Shown here: positions 1 to 13,317 of the stretch, in pieces
Layout of the letters: each line of letters begins with the position of its first letter
Position numbering within the stretch: the stretch's first letter is position 1
Source: Tanytarsus gracilentus
Taxonomy: Eukaryota; Arthropoda; Insecta; Diptera; Chironomidae
DNA: 64,000 nucleotides
NCBI GenBank assembly: GCA_038502055.1
Contig: JAXRKN010000037.1
Location: 3,410,001 to 3,474,000 of the forward strand
Reading direction: 5' to 3'
Translations under genes and position numbers: made by a program
The notes under the pieces: model-generated
Database searches by the model: none
Told to the model about the DNA's origin: nothing
Seen by the model: only the letters and a program-made list of their open reading frames with translations

Positions 1-3000
1 TTTGTTTTTGTGCTTCCGTGCAAAAAATGGCATTTCGTGTCGCCCGAAATGCTTTCTTATTGTTTACTCGCCCGCAATTGTTTTTACCCTTTTTTATCTC
101 TTTCCACCCTTCTTTTTTTCTCTAAAACTTTTTCATTTTTCTGATAGAGTTGTAATGGAAATTGTTGTAATGGAAAGCTGATTACATTAAAATTGAAGTG
201 AGGGTAATTGAAGAAAGTTTAGCATAATGCAGAGCCAATTTAATCAAGCGATGAAAAAAAATATGCAATTGTTTTACCTTGCTCGCAAATCAATACCAAT
301 AATGTCTTAAAATACTTCAATTTTCACATTAAAATCTAAAATTGACACAAATTGTGACTGATGATGTCAATTTTATTTTTTATAATCAATCGATTTTTGA
401 TTCAATTTCACGCTCTTCAATAATCGAAGCGAAAAATTTATTTTGACACTAAAAGCTTTTTTCTCTCTCTTTCAATCACTCTTTCACGTTCCATTTCACT
501 CGCATAACAACTTGCATCCCATTGTCATATATGTATGACGAGAATATTACTATTATCATTGTCGTTTATGTAAAATTCAATGAATAATAATAACCGAATA
601 TATGTATTTTTTCTGCTCTTCTTTGCGGCTTATGGTTGTTTTCTACCACACAATGGCGGTGATGTGAACATGAATACTTGAATAATCTCGATGAATTTTA
701 ATTGAATTTATAAATTTTTAAAGCATGAAGTGGCATGAGTGAAATTGTTTTGGACATTGATGAGGATTCAATTTGGTGGAAAGTGAACAGATAAGAATGG
801 ACATTAGGAATTTTCTATGCTTTTTGAAAAAAAATAATGTGCATAACTTTAAGGAAAATTTTTTATATTTTTAAAAAGTTATGCAAAAAAATAGTTTAGA
901 AACTGAACACACACCATTTTCTCTCTAAACCAATCTGATATCATTGTTGAACTTTTTCTCTCCCTCTTCCTCAAAGCATTGTCGTCTATATTTTTGTCGT
1001 CATATCATGAAGGAAAAGCCATTGAAGCAAAAATGATACTCTCTCCCGAACATAACACACGACATGGCAAAAACTTTTCATTTCTCGACCTCTCACACTG
1101 TGTATAGCCTCAATACAAAACTTTTTCCTCTCTCTCTCTCTCTTTTCTATTCACTCGTATATTCCTGAATGTTGCTGTTCCGGATTGTATGCTTTATGTC
1201 TCTATCATTGAGATGGAAAATCGATTCATTTGACTAATAATATTTTTTACCATATATACAACAAGCTGTGTGTGGAAGCGAGATGTGTACCGACCGTACA
1301 GCAGCGGCAGCATCATCAGAGTAGTCGGTCGAGCTGTCTCTCTAGAAATCGGAAACTTTGTTTAGTTGGAAAGGTCATATATCATTGTTTTTTATGTTGT
1401 TTTCTCGATGTCTATTCAATCGGACGGAGGGCATACAGTCACACACAGTGTATATCGAGCATAGAAATTAGATTGAAAAATTTAAATTGAGTTTTGATGT
1501 TATGGATCAGTGGAGCTTTTGACTTATTTGGTAAACATAAAATTTTCATTTCCTTCAATGAACTTTTCCTCTCCCAAAAAAAAGTTTTTGATATTTTTTT
1601 ATATCCATTGAATGCCATTTTCACCCTTCTTGCACGTTCTCACTGTTAAAATTATTGCTGACCGTTAAAACTTTCTTCACTCACAAAAGTGCTTTATTTT
1701 GAATTAATGAACGAAACACAGGACTAAATGAGATGACTGAAATGACAATTTATTTTTAAATTAGTCCCATATAAAAAGAGAAAGAATAAAAAAAGTTAGA
1801 CCCTCTCGCTGCGACACAAAAAAATCCAATTTTTATGTTCACTCATTGCAATGAATAGAAAGCGAAGTGAGAAAGGAGGGAATAAGTTGATCGAGGCAAC
1901 TCTAAAGCTTTACATTCTGAGTTGAATAAAAAAAATTCTTCCAAGTCATAGTTTTTAAAAGTTGTACAATCTATTAATGTTACTGTCACTCGATTTAGTT
2001 TTTAAATTTGATATCCATTGTGCACTTGCTGTTGTGCTTTTTTTATTAGATTTTACCTTGTTCAGCAGAAAGTTGTTGTATAATAGCATAATACTTAAGA
2101 GATCATTATTTTGTGTTTGCCACTGCTGAATTTTTTTTATTTCCAAATCAATTCATCTTAGCGAGTGCTGAAGTCATGATTATAGACAATAAATATAAAA
2201 AGAAACAAAAATGATTCATTCCACTAGAGGAAATTGAAAAGAAGTGGAAAAGTTTTATTTTCTCTTCATCATCACGGACTTTATAAGAGCGAGTCATTCA
2301 CTCGGAAGTGAAAAATATCGATATCATCTTGCTCTTCCACTTCCCTCTCGATGAGTATGAAACTTTTAATTTGGCTAATTTTTGCGAAGAACAGAGCAGC
2401 AGAGAATTCAATGTGTCACACAATGTCCAATTTTCTCCGCCTCTGCCATAAAAAAAAGAGAGAAGAGAAAATTTTTCACACAATCAAGATATAAATCTGT
2501 TCCGAAAAATAGAAAAAAAGGAGCAAAGAATGGAATGATGATAAAGTGCTCGAGAAGTGCGACAAAATGATGTGTAAAATTGAGTTTTAAATTTCTGATG
2601 ACTTTGTGGAAATTCGCCATATATTCGAGTCCGTTTCCCTGCCATAGATATTTTTCTCAGTATGACATGAGACACCGCATTCCTATCACAGAAAGAAAGA
2701 GAGAGAGAGATATATATGTTATAATTAATGACTCGATGTGGCTCACCATTCCGAAAATGGTCGAAAGCAAAACCTTTTCGCAGCATAAATTATTTCTCGT
2801 ACTTCGATGTTCCAAAATCACTTTTGCATTAATCTTTTTTTATTTTGTATGAGCATGGAAAATGACCGAAGAAATCGTAACATCATGCGAGTGTATTCAA
2901 AGGTATTCGGTGCGTATCAATTTGTGGATAAAAGATAGTCCAGAGAGAGTACAAAAGAGAAATGAATTTCATTATATTGAGTGATCAATCATTAGTGTTA

Positions 3001-3322
3001 GAATGAGATCATGTTGCATGGTTTAAACGCATAAATTGAGTCGTTCCGAGTAAAAATAAATAAAATTCTTAAATCCTTAGAAATTAATAAAGTCATATTG
3101 AATCATCAAAAGAAATAAAAAATGTAAAAAAATAATTTTTTTACTAAAATGATTCACTTGAAAAATATTTGTAATGGTTCACTTTACATGATTTATTATG
3201 CTTTCGAAATATTTTCTATGCAACTCTCGTTTAATCAATTTTAACTTGACTCGAGCTTAGCATTAGCCACCTTATGAAAGCAAAACTCATTCGATGAAAG
3301 TCAAAACATAAATAAAACATAC
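1..3322. other. AT-rich non-coding region, probably part of the last CFAP161 intron
   Basis: No convincing exon was found on either strand. The open frames here are short, rich in F/I/K/S/N and lack recognisable motifs. Because the CFAP161-like gene has a splice donor at 3322-3317 on the minus strand and no terminal exon could be found to its left, the stretch is probably intronic sequence of that gene. It contains a (CT)8 run at 1128-1143 and a GA-rich run near 2695-2712. A small 3' exon could have been missed by eye. Confidence 0.5.
1128..1143. repeat. (CT)n microsatellite
   Basis: Eight uninterrupted CT dinucleotides. A simple repeat with no neighbouring gene signal. Confidence 0.9.
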
Positions 3323-4313
3323 CGGAACATTTTCGCCCATCGTTTCGTAACGCATTTCGGGATCTGTGTGAAACAAGCGCCACAGGAAGAATGCAGAAGG
3401 TATTGATTCCATTGTCGTATGGCTAGTGTGAGACTTATCGGCATTGTTATTAGCAGCGTGATGTAATGCTAATCCCACAAATTGTTTCATTTCACCGTGC
3501 GCTTTAAATACATTGTCATGACATGAGGCGAATGGATTTTTGGGCGTCGAATAAAGAAGAAGCGGTTTGTGTTTACTCTCATAGCATTCGAGCAAAAAGT
3601 CCTGTCCATACTTCAAATACTCGACGACATCGCCGCTACTATTTGCGGTGTCATTCGATGACGGACGTCGTATTACAAAAGAATTGCGAGCGATAAGCTT
3701 TGATGATGGTGCACATGTGATGCCACAATGCTGATCGATTTCTTGACATGCATTTATGTGCGGTTCATTAGCAACAACTGATAACGTCAATGGTTCGCTC
3801 ATTGTTGAATGAATAGTTGGCATGTCGCAAGCAATTAACTGAAATATTTGGTCAAATGCTACATAAGTTTTTTCCACCATCGTCTGTTGAACGGGAGCCA
3901 AAAAGTTCTCGAATAGACGTGCCGTTTTTTGTATCAACAACTCGCCCTGTTCCCGCTTCTTCAGAAACTCTTTCAGCTTTTCCTGTTTGCATTTTCAGCA
4001 GAAAAAAATTATTTCTCTTTAGATATTTTTGTTATTTTTGTACATCGCATCGGAAAGTTTTCGACTGAATTTGCAACATTGTGCAATTCAATGCTCCATA
4101 ATCAGTTGAATACAATTCTGATGACAACGGCAAGGAAGTAGGAAGTATTAAAAATGGTAATTTTGTTATTACGACGCTCCAGCAACTACTTACTTGCTCA
4201 AGCAGCTCCTCGCAAGGCCAGTTTCCATTTCGACATTTGAAATTGTATTTTTTATCTTTTGCCACCAACAATTCCACGTCTTGATCTTGTTCCAATCTCT
4301 TGCTAAAGTTCAT
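3323..4313 (-). CDS. CFAP161-like cilia/flagella protein, 5' exons (partial)
   Basis: Two exons are visible. Exon 1 (4313-4194, 40 codons) starts at the ATG and ends at a GTAAGT donor. Exon 2 (3982-3323, 220 codons) follows a TTGCAAACAG acceptor and ends at a GTATGT donor. Both junctions are phase 0, giving 260 residues with no stop. The N-terminus carries a G-N-W turn followed by FLKKREQGELLIQK (about residues 46-59), and exon 2 ends in a DPEMRYETMGENVP block. This order matches what I recall of CFAP161 (human C15orf26), a protein of the microtubule inner surface of motile cilia and sperm flagella. In an insect it would be expected in sperm and chordotonal neurons. The family's C-terminal part is missing; no following exon was found in 1-3322. 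The identification rests on remembered motifs, not on an alignment. Confidence 0.72.
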
Positions 4314-7300
4314 GACTGCTTCTTTCTTCTTTTCAATATCTCGTATATACGATAAAAATTTTGGAATCCGCTTTTGCTTTTGCGGAAATTTCTTTTCTAC
4401 TGTTTTTATTTTGCCTCGTTAAACAAAAAGCGGAAAAATATTTTGCTCGCTGAGTGGAAGAAACTTTAAGTAGTCAAGGTGTGTCAAAATGTCAAAACAA
4501 GCTGGTTACTATGATTTCCATAATATTTTTTTTCCTCCCCGCACTTTGAGCCTTGAGGGTGTTTTAGTCTAAAATATTTACTCACCTTCTTGAGTGAGGA
4601 TTATAAATTTTTTTAAATAAACTTTAAAAATGTTTTTTTACTACCTCAATTGTCATAAAATAAAATGACCACTTATTTTGCTTCAGAAAAATGATTATTA
4701 GAGGAGAGCGATAACCGAATGACACACTCAATGTTGAGTGCCTTAAATGGGAAGAAATTTCCATATTTAATCTTCTCATTCTAATCACTTTCACTCCCCC
4801 CACCTTCAAAAAGTCATGAGGTAAAGAAGTTTTTCGTTTATTGAAAAAAAAACTCCATGCCGTTAGGTGTGAGTGAAAAAATCATTTATTTAAATATTCT
4901 ATGATATTGTAGCAACGTGAATGAGTGCTGTATAAAAAGGTCCTTTACGGCCTTACTCGTATTAGCAATAATAACATGGCAATGCTCCTGATATTGATTT
5001 AACAACAAGGAGGAAAAACATTTTGATTGAATTTAAAATATGAATTTTTATTGAACTTCATAAATGTGCTCGACTCTCAATGCTGTTGCCTCGTTATTTT
5101 TAGTTACACGAGCAAATTTTTTCGTACTCAACGTTCATGCAGGAAAAGGTCGAAATTTGTATTTTTTTATTTCGCTCGTTTACTATTTTGAATTTTCCTA
5201 CTGCCGCTGTTGTGCTATGCTCCATCAAAGACGGTTGGCAAGTCATAAAATTGAAATTTTCATCATAATGGCACACAGCGAATCAAAGTCGCTTTCTGGA
5301 GTACTTTTCAATGTAACCTGCTTCCTGAATCATCCACTCGAGTAACTTTTTGATAGATTTGTATCATATTTTGTGACCTTTTCTCTCTCTTTGACATTTT
5401 GTGACCTTATTGTGAGTTTGCTAAAACTTTTTACTTATACTTGAGCGTATCCCACCTACCTCATGTTTAAATGAAAATTTCGGAGAAAAGCAAATTCTTG
5501 ATAAAATTTATAAGCCGATTAAGACAAGAATGACGTCAATCGCAGATTTTCAAGATTTTGAGATATTTTCGTGGAAAATAGAAATTATAAAAATTTTAAT
5601 TTGTTTTTCATCGAAATTTAAATTCAATTCGTTTCAGCATAAAAATTCTCATTATTCAAATATTTATTTTCTTATTTTTTACACTAAAAATAGTGGAAAG
5701 CATTTCATGCATGCACAGTTGCATTTATGCAATCCATTTTATCCACTTTTCATCATCTTCCCCGCAACCAACTCAACTGTCTGCTTCTTCTTCTTCGAGA
5801 TATTATCACTCGCAAACAAGATTTTTCTATCCATCTACTTCTATGAATATTTCAATTGCAACGAGAAAGAGAACTTTTGTGTTTATTTGCAATTATCCTA
5901 CAACAATTTTTCCAGCAGCATTGAGTTATTAAAATTCAAAGACGAGCGAGGAAATATTTTTCTTTTTCCCTTCATCTCTCAACAATTTTTTTTGCATGTA
6001 CATAAAAAAAGTTGTTTTCCTTCTGTTTAAATAACTTTGTGCGGAGAGCTGCATTTAAATATGAGGCAAAAAAATATATAAATACATACAAAGCAGAGCG
6101 TGTACATGCGGAAGTTCTTCAAACTATTTTGCAAAAGAGTTCACGTCACGAGAGCGACATGAACATTGCACGAAAGTTCAAAATGTTGCTCTTCTTTCTC
6201 GGAAGAAAGTCTTTTGCTTTATTGCAATGAGGGTGGCGAGACTCAAATGTTATAAAATCACAAAAATTATGAATTAAAAATACTTAAATTTTAGCATTAA
6301 TTTTTCTGAAATCGTTACGTATTAAATTTTCACTCAGCACAGCATGAGATCTAATTCTCATAAGAGCCGAATAAAAAAGTAGAAAATGTTAATATGTAAT
6401 GACATGTAAGCTGACTTTAAAGAGATTAGAAAGTAAATGTCATGTGTTTGAGGAATATCGTTGACATAAAATTGCAGTTAGCTTTTGTGTGCTAGTTGAA
6501 AATGCATTTATACAGTGAGAGAGAGGATTAAAGTTGAATTAAACAGGACTTTTCACTCACTAGTGTTTGTTTGAATTTAAAGTTTCTTTCTTCAGGAGTG
6601 ATAACTACTTTTGAATAACTGAAACGTGCACACTTTGTCAAATACAAAAACGAGAGAGAGATAAGTCGGTTGACTTTTGAAAGTCACACAGACTTTTTTT
6701 TTGCATGTTTGGCGTCTCTACCCCATTTCACTATTTTTTCAATTCAAGGAAGAAGGAAAAGTTTTTTCTTCTTCTTTTTTGTGTCATTGAAAGCATCTTT
6801 GTCGACTTTATTATGTCGTCGTCGTGAGTATAAGGAATATGTATGGAATATACCTGGCGTCTACGTCGTGTGCAAACAAAAATATTGCATTTGAAGCCAA
6901 TTTAATAAAAAAGAGACTCTGATGAGAATTTTTTCTTCTCTTTGGTGAGTAAATAGATAACAACGAATACGATATGAGGGGGAGAAATTCTTTAAAGGCG
7001 GTGGTGAGGTACAGATATATGAAAAAAAGAAGAAGGCAAGGCAAAAAAAGCAATCAAATGAAATGTTTTTCTTAGGAGGAGATTTTCATTTCCATTTCAT
7101 GTGCATGTTGAGCTTTTCATATAGCCTCCCTTCCATACATATTTGTTTGTAAGTACTTCATGCCATATCAAATGAAAAAGACTCTTCTTTCTTATTTCGG
7201 CTGCATACAATTTGAGCTCTGCTTTTATTAAAAAGTTGAAAGTGCTGTGAGTTCATGACAAAAATGATGATTTTGGCAAAAAATAAAGAGAAATTCAAAT

Positions 7301-8982
7301 TTTAAATGGATTAAAATCGTTTTTAGAGTCATTCAATTGCAATAGAGAAATTACTATAGCATAAGGAGAGTGTCTACTAAGGACATTGAGTCAAAAGGAA
7401 AAATTCCTCTGATGTCATAAATTTTTGTGTGTTTTTCACAAAAGTGAAGTTGAAAAATGTTCGCCAGGAAGTCTTTTGTCCGATTTAATGCTTTTTTGCA
7501 GTCACATATTTTTATAAATTCTTAAAGACTCAATAAATTGTTTCTCCTTAAACACAGAAATCAAGCTGACTTTGAAACCCAAAAATTTAGATTTCTTTAT
7601 AAATATTTTATTTTATTTTTCTCATATCTCTTCATTTTTCTCTCTCGTGTGTAAATGCGAAAAAAAATTACAAAATACTGTTGAGTGACAGTGCATTTTA
7701 TAAGGAGGGAGGAAAAAATTCTTTCATTGTTAAATAAATTATGAAAATTCTTTTCATTCTCGCACGCATACCGTCATCTTAAAGGCTTCACTGTCACTTC
7801 AACTTGAACATGTATAAAGTGCGAGTTTGTAGCTCTGCAAGAAAATTTCTCCTCAGTATCAAACAATCATAAATCAATCATAAAATGAAAAGACTCAGAG
7901 ACAGTGAAATTTATTGTCCTTATACCTTGAAGGTCTGTAAGTGCGCGTGAGTTGACATCTAAAGCCACCTCTGCGTGTACATCAAATTAGAGATAAAAAA
8001 TGACACAAAAATTCTTGGAAGTTTTCTATGAATTTATCTTTTGATAAATCTTTAAATCACTTTTTAAATTTTTTAAAATTTGTCATAATTTTCTATCAAT
8101 TTAATAGCTCAAAATTTATTGAACCCTAAAGGACCTTTCGACAATTTCGTTATCAATGCTTTACACTTCCAACCCTAACTAAGTGCTTCGTTTATTTCTC
8201 ACACCACAAGGAAATTCCATCAACCAATTTAAAACTTCCTCACGCGTTAATAAAAACAGCAAATTTGGTAAATATTTTAAGAAACCCCGGCATTATCAAA
8301 AAACTTTAAACTTTTAATTGGATTTTTTTCGACATCACCGCTCGACCTCTTTTGAAATTATTTTCAAACTTTCCTGCTTAAACTACTTTAAAGTCAAATT
8401 TTCAACATGCTCTCGAGTCTTTTGTGTCACGCTTTTATATTGAATTGTTTTAAGGGGTTTTAATGTCACAAGGATAGGGTGAATGATGATAAATTCCATA
8501 AGAATAAGAAAATTTTCATTTTTTGTCGTCTCTCAGTGAACAAGTTTGTAATTTATGCGTCAGTGGCAAGAAAACAAGGAAGAGAAATATTTCTTATTAT
8601 TCTCCACGAATATAAAAAAATGTCGTTATAAATTGTTCAAGTTTAAATCATACTCTCACCCTTCAGCTTTTCATTCGACGAAGTATAACAAGTTGGTTGA
8701 ATTTGAAGATGAAAATTCTCTTTTTTCCAGCACTTGATGCTCTGCTCACTCAACGATTTAAAATTTATTTTGTATTTGAAGAGAGGAAGACGTGCGGAAG
8801 AAAAATTGACTACAGCCTCCGCTCTTGATCTATGCTTCAGCATAAAAAAGGGGTTGAATTGAAATTTGCAACATACAAGGAAAAAAATTATCATTCCTCA
8901 CTTTTTTAATGGTTGGCCGTTTTTTTAAATGCTCTCTCTGAAGTAATGATTTTGTTTTTTTATTTTTTTAAGTAGAGAAAAG

Positions 8983-9043
8983 TTTTTTTTTTATTTTTTT
9001 TTTTTTTTTTTTTTTTTATTTTTTTTTTTTAATTTTTTTTTTT
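8983..9043. repeat. Long oligo-T tract
   Basis: About 61 bases that are almost entirely T, interrupted only by single or double A. It lies immediately left of the GC-rich palindromic remnant at 9.1 kb and may belong to the same inserted element. Confidence 0.85.
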
Positions 9044-9089
9044 GAAGATTTTTATTAAACTTTAGGATATTTTTTTAAAAATTTCTAAT

Positions 9090-9167
9090 TTTTCGGGGAA
9101 TTTCCCCGGGGAATATTTTTGAATTTTTCGGGGATCCCCGTCCCCGGGGTCCCCGAAAGAAACTCTA
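9090..9167. mobile_element. Probable hAT-like element end (GC-rich subterminal repeats)
   Basis: An otherwise AT-rich region suddenly contains nested CGGGGA / TCCCCG / CCCCGGGG palindromes and ends in AAAGAAACTCTA at 9156-9167. That terminus matches 10 of 12 bases of the right end (TGAGAAACTCTA) of the well-defined hAT-type element at 50927-51685, which has the same design of palindromic GC-rich subterminal repeats. A matching left end and target duplication could not be identified; the T-rich tract to the left may be internal to it. It is best regarded as one end of a related but different non-autonomous family. Confidence 0.42.
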
Positions 9168-12100
9168 CTCACTCTATCGATAGCGATAAATGGAGAATTG
9201 ATGATATCTCGTGATGAAAAATAGTTGTGCTATTTGAAAATTGATTTCTCATACATAAACGATTATTTAGTTAGGAATAAAATGAAAGACGAGTGAATAA
9301 TTTATAGTTTCACAAAATTTTCCTTTTCTGTTTTTTATTGCGAGCGCTTTGCCTCATTTTGCACTCGATATTTTGCGAATATAATTTAAATGCGAGAGAC
9401 ACACATTGAAAATAGCTAAGTACTCTTGATCGCGGAGGTGAGAAATTCCGAGGATTGGAAATAAACTTTTGAAATTTATTTTATAATTTTGCGATTTTTC
9501 CAACCCTTTTCTTTCCCTCATATAGACGGCAAAGTGTTAATACTGAATTCATGCATATAAAATTTGCAGTACATTAAGCAGTTGAAATCAATTGGCGATG
9601 ATGAAGCTGATGTATCATCTACATGCAAATATAAAACCGTAAGCGAGAAATCTCAAATGTAGATCTAGTTGAGCATTTAAATCGCGTCGATAATCGAGGG
9701 ATGATGACGTGTCGGTTGAGTGATTGAGTTGATACATCTTTTCCGCATTTACCTTTGAACGATGCCACTCTAATTTTATGTGTATGCATTTAATGTAAAT
9801 TTTTTACCTCATTAGTTTTTGATGATACAGAAATATGGAAACGATTTACAGTTCACATGCTAATAATGATCGAATGAAATGGCAAAAGCGGAAGGAATTG
9901 CGAAGAGAGATGAATAAATCGCTATATCTGCGTCATCATTTTTCAATAACTCAATAAGCATATCCATATCGTTCTCTCTTTTCTTGTGCCATCGTCGTCT
10001 TTTCCACTCAAGAAACCAATGAGCGCATAAAAGACATATTTTTCCATTGATCTACTCCACAATCTCTCTCGCTGTAAAAGTGAATATACATGTGGCTCAG
10101 TGGAGTGAGCGAATGATACGATTTTACTTTCTATATACACGGCGGATGAGGCAAGAAAATTGTGTAATCCACTGCAAAATCTAAAGAAGAGTGAGCAAAT
10201 GGAATTCCAAAGATGCGGGGATGACAACAACAAAAAGAAAGAATCTTCTTTGCATTTTCAGATACATCAATAATGAAGTATTGATGGCCAGGGACATTTT
10301 GTGAATGTAAAATAAGAAAAGAACTTTTCAATGTTCATTATTAAGTAAGGATTGAATTTAAAGCTGTATTTTCAAATAAAATGGAATATTAAAATTTATT
10401 GAAAACAATTGTAAGAAAGTCTCAAGATTTTGCAATTTACAGAAAATTTCCTTTTTCTCTCACTCCAAAAAGCTCATTTTAGCTCAGATTTTCCGGATAA
10501 ATAACAGACTGAAAATAGTCCTGGGGTGAATGTGTGAGGGTGGTGGTGATTTTATAACATTTTCTACCTGAATAGATTTACCGCAATTAAATAAGCATAT
10601 TGTGTGTTCATTTCTCTGCATATTACTATTCAAGCCATGAAATCCAAGACAAACTCACTTGGCACTGTGCTCGAAACGCTCTTGATGATGTTGTTGTTGA
10701 TTTTCATTTAATTTTTGCTATTCAGAGAGCATTTCGAAGAGCAAATAAGGCAGATAGCTTTGATATGGAGGAGGAAGGAGAAAAAAATTGTGAAAGCCAC
10801 AAATTTTTTGATTCTTTTTTTTCTAGGAAAGTTTTTGAATGAAAAGCTTTTAAAAAATGTCTTTTGATAAAAATCAAATTATATTTTTAATATTCATTTG
10901 TATTTTGCAAACCATTTTCATTTGTTTTCTGAATTTTAAAGGAATATTTTAAAAATCTTAATGTTTTAACTTTTTTGTAATCAATTGAACTTATTGAAAA
11001 GTTGGAATATGTTACAAATTTCCATTAGTTGAATAAAATCGAGATTTTATTTATGAATCTTTGAATTGAGTTCAGCGTGAATATTTCAAAAAATTAATTG
11101 ATAACAACATTTTTAAATTTACCCACAATTCACTCAAAATTTTGAGTTATTATTTTTAACCCTTAAAATTATTCGACACTTAAATATTGTACTTTTACAA
11201 ATTCCATTCATCAAACGAATCCGAGTATATGACATGTGTGAAATCGTTGCTGTTGAAAGGATGTGCCAGTATATCATAAATGGTTGCCATTATGCCTAAG
11301 CATAAAATGGTTAAAGGCAAAATGAAACACTTATCTTTCATGTATTCAGAGAGAAAGATACTCATTTCTACCACCTATAGACATTATTCAATGCATTCTC
11401 AGTTAGGAATTTCCTACCTTTCAAGTAATGCTCAATAAATCAAGTGAAAAGAAATTAATTAAAACACAGAGAGAGGAAAATGTGTGTAGGCACTTTACGG
11501 TTGAGTGGTAGTCAATGTTCTTGTCATTCAGTAAATTTTGTGGTAAAACATATGAGGTAATTTAAATAGAAAAGTTCTCAACCCTTGAAATAGTTTCATT
11601 TCCATGTCGAAGGTTTCACCGACTGAGGTTTTTCCGAGTGTCAATCTAATTTATCAATTTTCTTCTTATTAGATTTATTATCACGTTTGAAAATGCCCTT
11701 TTTCGCAGCATAAAATTATGAACCATTTTACTCCACCTTATATCACTTTTCACTCCATTTTCTTGACGAAAAAAATATTTAATGAGTTGTGGCATTTTAG
11801 GTGCGCACATCACATTTATCAAAAAGCTTTTTGATAATTTAGAAAAATAAAATTTGCGTAAATTTAGTTTGCAATATTTTCTTTTTATGATTATTAATGT
11901 TCGACCATGAAAAATTTCAACGACTTAGAAAAAGAGCGATGATAAGAGAGCAAGAAGGAAAAGGGCATGTGAGCTCAGCGGTCATTTTTTCACTTCTCTT
12001 TCGCATCGTTAGTTCCACGCTATAACTTTCTTGCAGAAAAAGCTCCGCTCGACGGTATAAAAGGTCGTTACGTATGAAAGAGTTTGATGATTTGAAAAAT

Positions 12101-13252
12101 GTATGATAATTTATATGATGTGAGGGGCAGGGAGGGTTTTTTGCAAAAAGAACATTTAATGTATATAGAGCACAAAAATTCCTTCAAGAACATTACACAG
12201 GTAGAAGAAGAAAAATTAATGTTTTTTGTCGCTTACGTAGATGACACATTTATTCTCTGTTGGCGGTCCTCACACTGCCCACTGTCTCATTCAAACAAGA
12301 GAATAAAATGCAAACGTTTATAAAATTAATGATTTCACTCACGCTATAGCACTTAAACATTGCGTCTTGTTCATTTCAAAAAAAGACTTTCTTACTTTCA
12401 TCTGAAATGTGTTTTGTTCACGAGCATTGTGTGTCCTCATAGTAGCGACGCCTTGTGTCGCTCTCTCTCTCGTTCATTCAATGTGGCAAATAACAATTTT
12501 CATTTTGAGGTGCACAAACAACACAAACGACGACATTTATAGAACCGACGAAGAAAAACCAATTTTGCTTGAAGGTAAACCATCAAGAGGAGAGTGAAAG
12601 AAGGAAATCTCATAAAAACAAAAGCGAACAAGGATGATCAGAAAGGTGGTTAGAGTGAAAAAATAATCGCAAAGAGGGAATGAGAAAAAAAGTGGCAGAA
12701 AACATGAAAGCAAATAAAGCGACAATAATAAAAAATCTTTTTCTTTTCATGCTCAAAAACTTCAATTGAAATTTCGCCAAAGGCTAAATGAGAATTTTTC
12801 TAAGGTTTTGTGGCTTAAAGAAATTTGAAATGGCAAACAATATTTTTAATCTTAAACGATTTGCGACATCTTTAAATGAGTCTGCACTATTTTAAGAAAA
12901 TCTCATATGAAAAACCGCATGAGATAAAAGCTGAGGATTTGGTTGTATGATCTGATTTGCGTATCGTTATGCCGCATTTATATTTTTCCGAATAAAAAGA
13001 AGATAAACGAGAGATTCGTTTCCTTTTTACTTCTTTTCAATAAGCACACGAAAAAGTATTCATCATCTCATGCTTGTGCGTAGAGCATCCTCTTTCGTGA
13101 GTGAGCCTACATTATTATTTCTTGAAAGCAGTGGAAAATTGAATGATACTTGTGTGGGGATTTTGTATTCATACGCCAATTGAGAATTTCATGCGAGTTC
13201 GAATTGTTATAAAAAATGTCTCATTTTCCTTCTTCTACGTGCGATTTCCGCC

Positions 13253-13268
13253 TTTATTCATTTTTATT
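13253..13268 (-). other. Poly(A) signals of the V-ATPase S1 gene
   Basis: Two AATAAA hexamers on the minus strand (complement of 13263-13268 and 13253-13258), about 50-65 bases after the stop codon of the Ac45-like gene. They are the likely cleavage/polyadenylation signals. Confidence 0.6.
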
Positions 13269-13317
13269 TTATCATTTCTTTTCATAATTCACATTCTTTT
13301 TAAACATTCCTCAAAAA

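Larger units (their letters stand above)
4314..13252. other. Long AT-rich intergenic region without supported genes
   Basis: About 9 kb between the CFAP161-like gene and the 3' end of the V-ATPase S1 gene. Open frames such as those at 5530-6030 and 9943-10233 are low-complexity and unlike known proteins. Visible content is a long T-rich tract at 8983-9043, a GC-rich palindromic remnant at 9090-9167 (listed separately) and scattered homopolymers. No tRNA or other RNA gene could be recognised. Confidence 0.6.

Noticed and set aside
5530..6030. 166-aa open frame, plus strand
   Set aside because: Very rich in Phe/Ile/Asn/Ser with no domain, no splice context and AT-driven composition; consistent with a chance frame.
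8972..8976. TAGAG as the left end of the 9.1-kb hAT-like remnant
   Set aside because: Only five bases match the expected terminus, and the eight bases before it (TTTTTAAG) do not match the eight after 9167 (CTCACTCT).
10093..10103. TGGCTCAGTGG, resembling a tRNA A box
   Set aside because: No B-box word (GGTTCGANTCC type) lies within a suitable distance and no cloverleaf can be drawn.
12099..12323. Open frame containing FVAYVDDTFILC, like a YVDD reverse-transcriptase motif
   Set aside because: No other RT block occurs before or after it in any frame, the flanks are ordinary AT-rich DNA, and a four-residue match in a 74-aa frame is likely chance.
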